Assembly: GCA_963748205.1 (NCBI GenBank)
Contig: CAVVIB010000021.1
Location: 186,001-250,000 of the forward strand
Source: JAIBJN01 sp963748205
GTDB taxonomy: Bacteria > Actinomycetota > Thermoleophilia > Gaiellales > Gaiellaceae
Direction: 5' to 3'
Length of the DNA: 64,000 nucleotides
Position numbers and translations under genes: made by a program. Positions 7,555-15,421 of this stretch are shown one piece after another. The notes beneath the pieces were generated by a model. It was not told the DNA's origin and did no database searches. It was given only the letters and a program-made list of their open reading frames with translations. Within the stretch, counting starts at the first letter, position 1. Each line of letters starts with the position of its first letter.

Positions 7555-9552
7555 CTACGCGCGCGCGAGGGCGCCCTCCCCCGCGAACCGCTGCGCCAGC
7601 CGGCGCTGCTCGCGGGCATCGGGCCACATGGTGACGGCTGCGCCGAGGACGAAGACGAGCCCGGCGAGCCAGATGAGGTTCACGAGCGGGTTGACGATCA
7701 CGTCGAGCTGGACCGAACCGTCGCCGTAGAAGCGGTCGGCGATCACGAAGAGGTCCTCCCCGCGCAGCCAGTCCGTGCGGATGCCCACCTCGTTCGACGT
7801 CTGCTCCTCCGCGAAGTAGCGGTTCTTGCCCGCCTGCATCGTCCCGGCGAGCTCCCCGCCGCGGTACACGTCCAGGTTCGCGCGCACCTCCTGGGCGTTG
7901 GGGCCGCGCTGCTGCGAGCTGCCCGTGTAGACGACGCGGTAGTCGCCCACCTGGGTCGACTCGCCGGGCGCGAGCCGCGCCTCGCTCGAGGACGAGAAGC
8001 CGCCGATCCCGACCGCGCCGACGAGGAGCAGGACGATCGCCGCGTGCACCACGTAGCCGCCGTAGCGGCGCCGGTTACGCGCCACCAGGCCCGAGAACGC
8101 CGACCACCAGCCGCCGCCCGTCCCGATCGACTTCCGCGCGCGGGTGCCGCGCACGAACTCGAGGACGATCGTGGTGAGGACGAAGGCGCCGAGCGTGTAG
8201 CCGATCAGGCCCGCAGGGCTCGAGCCGGCGCCTCCGGCGACGAGCAGGACGCCGGTCGCGAGCGCGACGCCCGCCGGCCAGACGAGCTGGCGCGCCAGCG
8301 AGTGGAGCGACGCCCGCCGCCATGCGACGACCGGCCCGATGCCCATGAGCAGGATGAGCGGCAGGCCGAAGACGATGGCGAAGAAGTCGTAGTACGGCGC
8401 CCCGACCGAGACCGCGACGCCTCTCACCGCCTCGGAGACGAGCGGGTAGATCACGCCCCAGAGGATCGTGAGCGCGAGCGCCACCAGGAAGAGGTTGTTG
8501 TAGAGGAACGCCGCTTCGCGCGAGAGGAGCGACTCCATACGCGTCTTCGAGCGCAGCTGCGGCAGTCGGGTGACGATCATCACGATCGAGAACGCGGCGA
8601 CCACGGCGATGAAGCCGAGGAAGAACGGGCCGATCGAGGACTGCGTGAAGCTGTGGATCGAGCTGATCACGCCGCTGCGCGTCAGGAAGGTGCCGAACAG
8701 CGAGAGAGCGAACGCGCCGGCGACGAGCACGACGTTCCAGACGCGGAGCATGTCCTTCTTCTCCTGCACCATCACCGAGTGCAGGAAGGCCGTGGCGACG
8801 AGCCAGGGCATCAGAGCCGCGTTCTCGACCGGGTCCCAGGCGTACCAGCCGCCCCAGCCCACCTCCTCGTAGGCCCATTTTGCGCCGAGGAGGATGCCGA
8901 AGCCGAGGAACGTCCAGGCGGCCAGCGTCCAGCGCCTGGTGACGACGATCCAGCGTTCGTCGACCCTCCGGGAGGCGAGCGCCGCCATGGCGAACGCAAA
9001 CGGGATCGTCAGCCCGACGTAGCCGAGGTAGAGCATCGGCGGGTGGGCGATCATGTACGGGTTCTGGAGGCTCGGGTTCATCCCGGCCCCGTCCGCCGGA
9101 GCCGCCTGCGTGTCGAACGGGCTCGCCACGAACACGAGCAGGAAGGCGAAGAAGAGCGCGACGCCCCCCACGATCGCCACAGTCCATGGGAGCACTTCCC
9201 GAACGAGCCTGCGGTTGAGCGCGAGCGCGGCGGAGGCTGCGCCCGTCAGCACCAGGAGCCAGAGGAGGAGCGAGCCCTCCTGCCCACTCCAGAACGCGGC
9301 GAGCGTGTAGCCGGTCGGGAGCTCGCGGCTCGTCAGCCGAGCCACGTAGTCGAGGGAGAAGTCGTTGCGCGCGAGCGCGGCGAGGAGCACGAGGGACGCG
9401 ACCCCGACGGCCGCGAACGCAGCGAAGAGCGCGTTGGTCGCCGAGTCGAGGAGCCGGCGGCGGCCACGCCAGGCCGCGTAAGCGCCCGCGACGATCGCGT
9501 AGACGATCAGGCCGAGGGCGGCGACGAGGGCGGCACGGCCCAGTTCAGGCAT
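7555..9552 (-). CDS. ccmF: Cytochrome c haem lyase subunit CcmF
   Basis: This 665-residue polytopic membrane protein is of typical length for CcmF. The tryptophan-rich WWD signature (GWGGWYAWDPVENAALMPWL) lies about one third in, and conserved His residues flank it in other loops. CcmF attaches haem from CcmE to apocytochrome c on the outer face of the membrane. The ATG starts directly after the ccmE stop codon (TAGATG). The ccmI-like gene follows 2 bases downstream. Confidence 0.95.
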   Translation of the reverse strand: MPELGRAALVAALGLIVYAIVAGAYAAWRGRRRLLDSATNALFAAFAAVGVASLVLLAALARNDFSLDYVARLTSRELPTGYTLAAFWSGQEGSLLLWLLVLTGAASAALALNRRLVREVLPWTVAIVGGVALFFAFLLVFVASPFDTQAAPADGAGMNPSLQNPYMIAHPPMLYLGYVGLTIPFAFAMAALASRRVDERWIVVTRRWTLAAWTFLGFGILLGAKWAYEEVGWGGWYAWDPVENAALMPWLVATAFLHSVMVQEKKDMLRVWNVVLVAGAFALSLFGTFLTRSGVISSIHSFTQSSIGPFFLGFIAVVAAFSIVMIVTRLPQLRSKTRMESLLSREAAFLYNNLFLVALALTILWGVIYPLVSEAVRGVAVSVGAPYYDFFAIVFGLPLILLMGIGPVVAWRRASLHSLARQLVWPAGVALATGVLLVAGGAGSSPAGLIGYTLGAFVLTTIVLEFVRGTRARKSIGTGGGWWSAFSGLVARNRRRYGGYVVHAAIVLLLVGAVGIGGFSSSSEARLAPGESTQVGDYRVVYTGSSQQRGPNAQEVRANLDVYRGGELAGTMQAGKNRYFAEEQTSNEVGIRTDWLRGEDLFVIADRFYGDGSVQLDVIVNPLVNLIWLAGLVFVLGAAVTMWPDAREQRRLAQRFAGEGALARA

Positions 9553-9939
9553 CTAGTCCTCCGGCGCGTATTTCGACGGACACTTCGTGACCAGCGAATC
9601 CGGCGTCGCCACGAACGTGCCCTCCACGAGCTCGCCCTTCACGTAGACCTCGCGCCCGACCTTGAAGAGGTCAGGCACCGAGCCCGTATAGACGACCGGC
9701 ACGGTCGCCTCGCCTTCGATGTCGCGCAGCGTGAACTCGAGCCGCGATTCGTCCTCGGCTTCGTCGACCGGCCCCACGACGATGCCCGCAAGGCCCACCT
9801 CCCCGGTCTTCCCCTCGAGCTGGCTCGGCTGGAGCGAGGGCGTCCCGCCGGCGAGGCTCGTCCAGATCAGGAAGATCGCCAGCACCGCCGCGATCGAAAG
9901 GGCGACGACGAGGCGCACCGGATTGCGCCGCTTTGCCAC
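9553..9939 (-). CDS. ccmE: Cytochrome c maturation haem chaperone CcmE, Cys-type
   Basis: This 128-residue protein has one N-terminal membrane anchor and an OB-fold periplasmic domain (GEVGLAGIVVGPV, YTGSVPDLFKVGREVYVKGEL). The covalent haem-binding residue is normally His in HxxxY near the C-terminus. Here the sequence is KCPSKYAPED, a CxxxY variant as known from some archaeal and sulfate-reducer CcmE proteins. The gene leads the ccmE-ccmF-ccmI block. Confidence 0.93.
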   Translation of the reverse strand: MAKRRNPVRLVVALSIAAVLAIFLIWTSLAGGTPSLQPSQLEGKTGEVGLAGIVVGPVDEAEDESRLEFTLRDIEGEATVPVVYTGSVPDLFKVGREVYVKGELVEGTFVATPDSLVTKCPSKYAPED

Positions 9940-9969
9940 GGCTTCGAGTTTACCGGCGGGCTTGCCGCG

Positions 9970-10209
9970 CTACTCGGGGGTAGCGAGCGGCTTGCGCTCG
10001 GGAATCCGGTACCCGTGGTCGCGGCACAGGCTTCCCGGGGCGTCCTCGGTCAGGGCGTCGCAGTAGCCCTTGCCGTAGGCGGCGCGCAGGAACGCGGCGA
10101 CGACGTCGAGGTTCCACTCGGAGATCCCGCAGGCCTCGCCCCAGAGGTCGGCAAGCCGGAGGTCGATGTCCAGCTCGAGCAGGTCGATTCGGGAAGGTCG
10201 CTTAGCCAT
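9970..10209 (-). CDS. Small hypothetical protein
   Basis: This 79-residue protein starts at the ATG at 10207-10209. It contains LELDIDLRLADLWGEACG and WNLDVVAAFLRAAYGKGYCDAL, amphipathic helices suggestive of a small helical domain, and ends in a basic Pro-rich tail. It lies just upstream of ccmE on the same strand and is divergent from the endonuclease IV-like gene. I do not recognise a family. Confidence 0.6.
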   Translation of the reverse strand: MAKRPSRIDLLELDIDLRLADLWGEACGISEWNLDVVAAFLRAAYGKGYCDALTEDAPGSLCRDHGYRIPERKPLATPE

Positions 10210-10303
10210 GCGCTGAAGGTAGCCGGGGTATCGGACGGACTTCGCGCGGGTTGATGGGTCGGCGGGCGTGAGGGTCAAGTGCCCGTGGAGTAGGCTGGCC
10301 GGG

Positions 10304-11126
10304 ATGGCGCAAACCCGCATCGGCCCCGCCCGCGTTCCCTCTCGCGAGAGCCCCGAGGAAGCCGTCTCGCTGCTCCTCGAGCGCGGCTACACGGCCTGCG
10401 AGATCGACTTCGAGGGCAAGTTCTGGATGGACTACCCGTGGGCGGAGCGCTTCGGCGAGCTCGCGCGCGAGAACGACATCGCGCTCTCCGTGCACGCGCC
10501 GATCGCCGGCTTCATGGGCCATCTCGAGCGCGACAAGAAGTACAACATGGCCACCGGCATGCTCGACCACTCCGCCGGGGTCGCCGTGGCGTCCGGCGCC
10601 GAGCTCGTCGTCTTCCACCCGGGCTTCTTCCTCGGCCGCGAGCGCGAAGATGCGCTCGCATCGGTGGTGGACCAGCTCGGGTCCCTGCGCGAGCGGCTCG
10701 AGGGCAAGGGCCGCGCCGTCCCGTTCGGGATCGAAGTGATGGGCCGCGTCCGCGACCTCGGGAGCCTGGACGACGTCCTCTGGATCGCCGAGCGCGTCGA
10801 GTGGGTCCGCCCGGTGATCGACTTCGCGCACATGCACGCGACCTCCGACGGCGCCTACGTCGATGTCGAGATCTTCGCGGAGGCCCTGACGCGGGCCGAC
10901 GCCGTGCTCGAGAACGGCGCGCCGTTCCACATCCACTTCTCCGACATCGCGTACGCGAATCGGAACGAGACGAAGCACCTCCCCTACGGCGAGGGCACGC
11001 TTGCGCGCCGAGCCACTCGCGGAGGCTCTGGCGCGCTTCGAGCGGCCGGCAACGGTGATCTCGGAGTCGCCGGGCGAGGAGAGCCACCAGGCGATCCGCT
11101 CGATCCTGCTCGGCTCGCGCGTCTAG
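10304..11126 (+). CDS. Endonuclease IV / xylose isomerase-like TIM barrel protein (frameshift)
   Basis: The sequence shows an AP endonuclease 2-type barrel: SVHAPIAGFMGH, LVVFHPGFFLG, FGIEVMGRV, WVRPVIDFAHMHA and FHIHFSDIAY carry the expected His, Glu and Asp metal ligands. Such enzymes repair abasic sites or act as sugar isomerases. After HLPYGEGTL one extra T at 11001-11002 shifts the frame. The natural C-terminus (RAEPLAEALARFERP to ILLGSRV, TAG at 11124) continues in the next frame. The start ATG at 10304 gives about 273 residues once corrected. Confidence 0.82.
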
Positions 11127-11220
11127 GGCACCGCACGGAAACGCTGCGGCCGGCGTCGTAGCTAGAGAGGTGTTCATGCGCGGCTCTACCGCGCACGCAA
11201 CAGAGGAGAAAGGGGTCTCC

Positions 11221-11496
11221 ATGTCTCGACGCAGGATCGCTCTAGTGCTGTCGGCTCTCGCCGTGGGCGCGATCGGTGCGGCACCCGCCGCCGCCGACCC
11301 GTCGTCGCCGGAGAACGGCTGTCACGGCTTCTACACGACGCAGGCGAAGGAGCTCAGCGGCGACCGCGGTGTTCAGGGAACCGCGATCGGCGGCCGTGGG
11401 AACTCGGACGGCAACGCCGCCGACGGGCAGGCTCATTCCGAGGCGGGCCGCGGCGCGACGCTGCAGGCCTTCCTGGCGGCGTCCTGCGGCAAGTAG
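11221..11496 (+). CDS. Small secreted protein
   Basis: This 91-residue protein has a clear Sec signal peptide (RRRIALVLSALAVGAIGAAPAAA) followed by a short Gly/Ala/Asn-rich mature part with two cysteines (GCHGFY and ASCGK). They could form a disulphide. A strong GAGGAGAAAGG ribosome-binding region precedes the ATG at 11221. No family is recognised. Confidence 0.65.
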   Translation: MSRRRIALVLSALAVGAIGAAPAAADPSSPENGCHGFYTTQAKELSGDRGVQGTAIGGRGNSDGNAADGQAHSEAGRGATLQAFLAASCGK

Positions 11497-11592
11497 AACG
11501 GCTGTCGTGTGGGGCGCTCTGGGCTCCAGGGCGCCCCACGCTCGTCTCAAAGCGTTTCGCCCGCCCGCTTTCGCGGGGATCCAGCGCGGGAG

Positions 11593-11888
11593 ATGGCGCT
11601 TCAGCTGGATCGCATGCGCGAGAACGAGGAGCTGTTCCGCATGGCCAACGAGCGCCTTCGCGAGCAAGTCGCAGACTCCGTCACGGCCGACCGTCTCGTG
11701 CCCTTTCTGTGCGAGTGCGATGGACGAGCTCTGCATGGAGCGAATGGAGATGACGCTCGACGACTACCGGCGCGTCCGCGCGGACGAGGACACGTTCGCG
11801 GTCGTGCCCGGTCACGCCGCCGCCGCGAGGCGAGGTCGTCGTGATGGAGCACCCCTCGTTCCACGTGGTGCGAAAGGAGGCCGCATGA
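11593..11888 (+). CDS. Paralogue of the following CECx protein (two frameshifts)
   Basis: Three frames together give one protein similar to its downstream neighbour. It begins RENEELFRMANERLREQV, then FLCEC, then DELCMERMEMTLDDYRRVRADED and AVVPGH, and finally VVVMEHPSFHVVRKEAA ending at a TGA that overlaps the next ATG. Each shift is +1, near 11710 and near 11825. This fits sequencing error, though a decaying duplicate is also possible. The Cys pattern suggests a metal or redox site. The function is unknown. Confidence 0.55.
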
Positions 11889-12226
11889 GTAGCGACGAGC
11901 GCGGAGACCGGCGCAAGCACCAGATCGTGCGCAACGAGGCGCTCTTCCGGGAGGTCAACGAGCGCGTGCAGGAAGTCAGCGAGGACCGCGCGACCCTGAC
12001 GACGGACTTCGTCTGCGAGTGCGGCGACTCGGGCTGCACGGCGACGATCCCGCTGCGCGACGAGGAATACGAGCACGTCCGTGCCGATCCCCTCTTCTTC
12101 GCCATCGTGCCCGGGCACGAGATTCTCGACGTCGAGGAGGTCGTGGCTCGGAACCAGCGGTTCTACGTCGTGCGCAAGCACGTCGACGAGGCCGCCCTCG
12201 CGCGGCAAACCGACCCGCGGAGCTAG
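11885..12226 (+). CDS. CECGxxxC-containing hypothetical protein, tandem duplicate
   Basis: This intact 113-residue member of a tandem pair has NEALFREVNERVQ, then FVCECGDSGC, then IPLRDEEYEHVRADP, FAIVPGHE and FYVVRKH. The upstream copy has the same order of segments, so the pair arose by duplication. The CxCxxxxC arrangement may bind a metal (inference). The ATG at 11885 overlaps the upstream stop. Confidence 0.7.
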   Translation: MSSDERGDRRKHQIVRNEALFREVNERVQEVSEDRATLTTDFVCECGDSGCTATIPLRDEEYEHVRADPLFFAIVPGHEILDVEEVVARNQRFYVVRKHVDEAALARQTDPRS

Positions 12227-12246
12227 CGGTCGGCAAAACTGGCGCG

Positions 12247-12909
12247 ATGGCGACCAACCCGCCGCTGTACGGGTCGGACCAGTCGCGCTTCGCGCGCTAC
12301 CTCGAGCAGCCGCGAGACGCGCCATCCCGACCCAGTCGCGCTCGAGCTCCGACGGCGGTTGATCGCCGGGCTGCGCGGCCGCGTGATCGAGGTCGGGTGC
12401 GGCGACGGGCGCAACTTCCAGCACTACCCGCCGGGGGTCTCTCAGGTGCTCGGGGTCGAGCCCGACCCGAACGCCCGCGAGGTCGCCTCGGAGCGCGCGG
12501 CCGAGGCGCGCGTGCCGATCGAGGTCGTCGAGGGCGTCGCCTCCCCGCTCCCCGCCGAGGACGCGTCCTTCGACGCGGCCGTCCTCGTCTGGGTCCTCTG
12601 CAGCGTCCCCGACCCCGCCGCGGCTCTCCGGGAGCTACGGCGCGTGCTCGTTCCCGACGGGGAGCTGCGCTTCTACGAGCACGTCCGCTCCGGGAACGCC
12701 GCCTTCCGGGCGCTCCAGCGTGCGGGCGACGCGCTCTTCTGGACGCGGGCGCTCGGCGGCTGCGAGACGGCGCGCGACTCGGTCGAGCGCGATCGAGGAG
12801 GCCGGCTTCGAGCATCGCCTCCCTCGACCGGGGCTTCCATTCCTCGACCGTGCTGACGATCACGGCCGCGCCGTACGTCCTCGGCGTCGCGCGTCGTGGC
12901 GATGACTGA
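12247..12909 (+). CDS. SAM-dependent methyltransferase (several frameshifts)
   Basis: This is a class I methyltransferase. The SAM-binding motif VIEVGCGDGRNFQHYP is followed by LGVEPDP, VVEGVASPLPAED, DAAVLVWVLCSVPD and an LRRVLVPDGELRFYEHV post-motif. The N-terminus (NPPLYGSDQSRFARYLE) begins at the ATG at 12247 in another frame, and the C-terminus (IEEAGFE, then TVLTITAAPYVLGVARR) uses two more. Three +1 shifts near 12318, 12785 and 12820 would restore one protein of about 220 residues. The substrate is unknown. Confidence 0.72.
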   Translation: MATNPPLYGSDQSRFARYLEQPRDAPSRPSRARAPTAVDRRAARPRDRGRVRRRAQLPALPAGGLSGARGRARPERPRGRLGARGRGARADRGRRGRRLPAPRRGRVLRRGRPRLGPLQRPRPRRGSPGATARARSRRGAALLRARPLRERRLPGAPACGRRALLDAGARRLRDGARLGRARSRRPASSIASLDRGFHSSTVLTITAAPYVLGVARRGDD

Positions 12910-13609
12910 CGCGATGCCGTTCCCGCCGGAGGAGCTGGAGGCCAGGCGGGCGGCCGTCGGCCGGCGTCTCGCCGAGGAGGGGCTCGACGCATGTGTGGTG
13001 TTGGCGCCCGAGACCCAGCTCTGGCTCTGCGGCCTCGACTCGTTCATCAGCGGCGTCCTCCCGCAAGCCCTGGTTTTGACGCCGGCCGAACATGCCGTGC
13101 TCGTCGTGTGGGATGCCGACCTCCCGCTCGCCCAGGCCACGAGCGTGCTCGCGGACATCCGTCCATACCGCTTCGGCGTCGACGACCCGGCGTCCGCGTT
13201 CGCGGCCGTCGTTCGCGAAGTTGCGCCGGACGGCGAGCGAATCGGGTTCGACGGGGCCTCGCGTGCGGTGCCGCACACGTTCGGCGCCGCCCTCGGCGAG
13301 GCGCTCGCGCCCGAGCGCCTGGTCGACTGCAGCTCCCTCCTCGCCGATGCGCGCACCGTCAAGTCGCCCGCGGAGCTCGAATCCCTGCGCTGGGCGGCGC
13401 CGAGCCTGAGGCCGCTGTCGGCGCCCGGGCCGAGGACCTCGAGGACGTCGACCCAGGCCATCGTTCCGGGTACCGCCTTCGTCCTCCACGCCTGCCTGCT
13501 CGACGAAGAGGCTTCTCTGGGGGTGCTCGTCGGCGGCACGTACGCCGTCACCGCGGACGGCATCGAGCCGATCGCGGGCGCGGGAGCGGTCGAGCTGCTG
13601 CGCGTGTGA
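12902..13609 (+). CDS. Creatinase/aminopeptidase P-like protein lacking most of the catalytic domain
   Basis: Residues 1-160 resemble the N-terminal creatinase domain of M24 proteins (RRAAVGRRLAEEGLDACVV, TVKSPAELESLRWA). Only about 70 residues remain, instead of roughly 220. They include an M24-like end (PGTAFVLHACLL, GGTYAVTADGIEPI). The segment that would hold the metal-binding Asp, Asp, His and Glu residues is absent, so hydrolysis is unlikely. An internal deletion, real or from assembly, is the simplest reading. The gene overlaps the end of the methyltransferase gene. Confidence 0.6.
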   Translation: MTDAMPFPPEELEARRAAVGRRLAEEGLDACVVLAPETQLWLCGLDSFISGVLPQALVLTPAEHAVLVVWDADLPLAQATSVLADIRPYRFGVDDPASAFAAVVREVAPDGERIGFDGASRAVPHTFGAALGEALAPERLVDCSSLLADARTVKSPAELESLRWAAPSLRPLSAPGPRTSRTSTQAIVPGTAFVLHACLLDEEASLGVLVGGTYAVTADGIEPIAGAGAVELLRV

Positions 13610-13612
13610 GGG

Positions 13613-14008
13613 CTAGGCGCCGGGCATGACGCGCAGGCCCGGCCCATCCGAGACGGACACCGTGCGCTCGTCGCCGGGGCGACGCCAGGACTCGCCGAGC
13701 TTCTCGTCGAGCGTCGCCTCGAGCTGGCCGGTCATGGCGAGCTCCTGGACGATGTCCGCGCCGCCGACGAGCTCGCCCGCCACGAACACCTGCGGGATGG
13801 TCGGCCAGTTCGAGAGAGCCGAGAGCTCCTGGCGGATGCTCGGGTCGGGAAGCACGTCGACCGTCGTGAAGCCGGCGCCGACCGACCGCAGCGCCTGCAT
13901 CGCGCGGTCGGAGTTCCCGCAGTAGGCCTGCTCGTGCGTCCCCTTGACGAAGGCGACCACGGGCTCCTGCTCGATCGTCTCCCTGATGCGCGTGCGGAGG
14001 TCGCTCAT
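13613..14008 (-). CDS. Grx4-family monothiol glutaredoxin (CGNS)
   Basis: This 131-residue protein carries the Grx4 fold: VVAFVKGTHEQAYCGNS, then NWPTIPQVFVAGELVGGADIV. The active site reads CGNS, not the common CGFS. Family members bind Fe-S clusters together with BolA proteins and act in cluster trafficking. The ATG overlaps the stop of the bolA-like gene (ATGA), placing the two partners in one transcript. A C-terminal extension of about 25 residues follows the fold. Confidence 0.85.
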   Translation of the reverse strand: MSDLRTRIRETIEQEPVVAFVKGTHEQAYCGNSDRAMQALRSVGAGFTTVDVLPDPSIRQELSALSNWPTIPQVFVAGELVGGADIVQELAMTGQLEATLDEKLGESWRRPGDERTVSVSDGPGLRVMPGA

Positions 14009-14235
14009 GCCTCTCCCCTCGTTGTGATTCGCAGCTCGTGAATGGTCCCGTCCTGGAGCGGCTGCGCCAGGGCGTCGTAGACGAGCCGGTGCTGCTCGAC
14101 GAGCGAGAGCCCTCCGAACCGCTGGTCGACGACGGTGACGTGGAAGTGATCTCCCCCGCCCGTGCGGTCGACGACCGCCAGCTCCGCGGCCTCCGGGAAG
14201 GCCGTGCGGAGGAGCTCCTCGAGCTGCTCGCTCAT
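14005..14235 (-). CDS. BolA/IbaG family protein
   Basis: This 76-residue BolA-domain protein has GGGDHFHVTVVDQRFGGLSLVEQHRLVYDAL, which includes the conserved His ligand and the loop that contacts glutaredoxin. The C-terminal IHELRITT strand is also conserved. It is the first gene of a two-gene operon with the monothiol glutaredoxin. The shared cluster-bridging role is known for the families. Confidence 0.9.
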   Translation of the reverse strand: MSEQLEELLRTAFPEAAELAVVDRTGGGDHFHVTVVDQRFGGLSLVEQHRLVYDALAQPLQDGTIHELRITTRGEA

Positions 14236-14282
14236 CGCGTTCGAAGATACCAGCCACGAACGCCGCTACGATCCAGGGCGAG

Positions 14283-15104
14283 ATGCGTCGTCTCATCGGG
14301 GTCACGATCGTCTCGGCACTGCTTGTCCTCGGCACGGCCGGGCCGGCAGCGGCGATCCCTGGGCCCGAGGCGAAGGCCTGGGCCGCCAAGATCGCGCGCC
14401 TCGGGCAGCGGCCCGCCGGCGGGCTGAACGAGCTCCGCGCCGCAACGATCGTCAAGAACCGCCTGACGGCTCTCGGATACAACGTCAACGTCCAGCGCTT
14501 CAGGCTCCCGAACGGGCGGATGTCCCGGAACGTCGTCGGGCGCACCTCCGGCCCGGTGCGCGTGATCATCGTGGCGCACATGGACGGCGTCCACGGGACC
14601 TCGGCGGCGAACGACAACGCCTCCGGCGTCGGCGTGATGCTCACGGTCGCGCGGTTCCTCGCCGCCGAGGACGGCGTGCTCGTGGCCGCGATGGGCGCCG
14701 AGGAGCGCATGGTCACGGGCTCGTCGTGGCACCTCGGCTCGCGCCGGCTGACCAGCGGGTTCACGGCCGCGCAGAAGGCGGGCGTCCGTCTCGCGCTCTC
14801 CGTCGACATGGTCGGGGTCGGCCCGACGCTGAACATCCGCGGGCTCGAGTCCAACCCGAACCGCTCGGCGCGGCGCCTCCTCAACTCGGCACGCGCCCGC
14901 AACATCGGGGCCTCGTACCTGCGGGATACGGGGCAGTCCGACCACGACGACCTCACGCGCGGCGGCATCCCGGCAGCCTGGATCGAGTGGCGCTGGGACA
15001 CCTGCTGGCATCAGCCGTGCGACCGCATCGACAGGCTCCGCCCGGACAAGCTCCGCGACGCCGGTCGCGTCGTCCTCGGCGCGGCTCGCGCCGTCGTCCA
15101 GTAG
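14283..15104 (+). CDS. Secreted M28-family metallopeptidase
   Basis: This 273-residue protein has an N-terminal signal peptide (IVSALLVLGTAGPAAA). The M28 di-zinc signature follows in order: AHMDGVHG (His), NDNASG (Asp), MGAEERM (Glu-Glu), SVDMVG (Asp) and a late QSDHDDLTRGG with His. Members are extracellular aminopeptidases. Two cysteines in TCWHQPC may form a disulphide near the C-terminus. It is divergent from the bolA operon. Confidence 0.85.
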   Translation: MRRLIGVTIVSALLVLGTAGPAAAIPGPEAKAWAAKIARLGQRPAGGLNELRAATIVKNRLTALGYNVNVQRFRLPNGRMSRNVVGRTSGPVRVIIVAHMDGVHGTSAANDNASGVGVMLTVARFLAAEDGVLVAAMGAEERMVTGSSWHLGSRRLTSGFTAAQKAGVRLALSVDMVGVGPTLNIRGLESNPNRSARRLLNSARARNIGASYLRDTGQSDHDDLTRGGIPAAWIEWRWDTCWHQPCDRIDRLRPDKLRDAGRVVLGAARAVVQ

Positions 15105-15179
15105 CGCACCTTTAGGACCTTCCGGGGGACTCGGGAAGCCCTACCCCGTTCGGGGGACGACAGGCTCACCCTGGTGCGC
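15104..15179 (+). ncRNA. Possible structured leader or intergenic RNA
   Basis: A 7-bp closing stem GCGCACC/GGTGCGC encloses two inner hairpins (CTTCC/GGAAG with an outer AGG/CCT, and CCCC-GTTC-GGGG). The element starts at the M28 peptidase stop and ends 19 bases before the next ATG. I do not match it to a known riboswitch class. Confidence 0.35.
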
Positions 15180-15198
15180 CGATCATGGGAGTGCCGCA

Positions 15199-15417
15199 AT
15201 GAACGATGACGCCGCAGGAATTCCCGAGTTCGGGACAGGTCTCAAGGCCTGGCTCGAGCGGTCGGACCAGGCCCACGTTCGGCTCGAGACGCCCTCGTGC
15301 CGCGACCTCCTCCTGCTCTACGGGGACGACGTCGTGACCGAGCGTCAGACGGCCGAGCGCGTGCTCGTGGGCGGCGACCTCGCGAGGCGCGGCGCGCACG
15401 GCGCAGCCGCCGCGTAG
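15199..15417 (+). CDS. Small hypothetical protein
   Basis: This is a 72-residue acidic protein (GIPEFGTGLKAWLERSDQAHV, LLLYGDDVVTERQTAERV) ending in an Ala-rich tail. It begins at the ATG at 15199 after a structured intergenic segment and stops 4 bases before the coiled-coil gene, so the two are probably cotranscribed. No family is recognised. Confidence 0.5.
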   Translation: MNDDAAGIPEFGTGLKAWLERSDQAHVRLETPSCRDLLLLYGDDVVTERQTAERVLVGGDLARRGAHGAAAA

Positions 15418-15421
15418 CGCC

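Noticed and set aside
8044..10254. Very long plus-strand frame opposite ccmF-ccmE
   Set aside because: Arg/Glu/Asp-rich low-complexity translation, a shadow of GC-rich codons in the real minus-strand genes.
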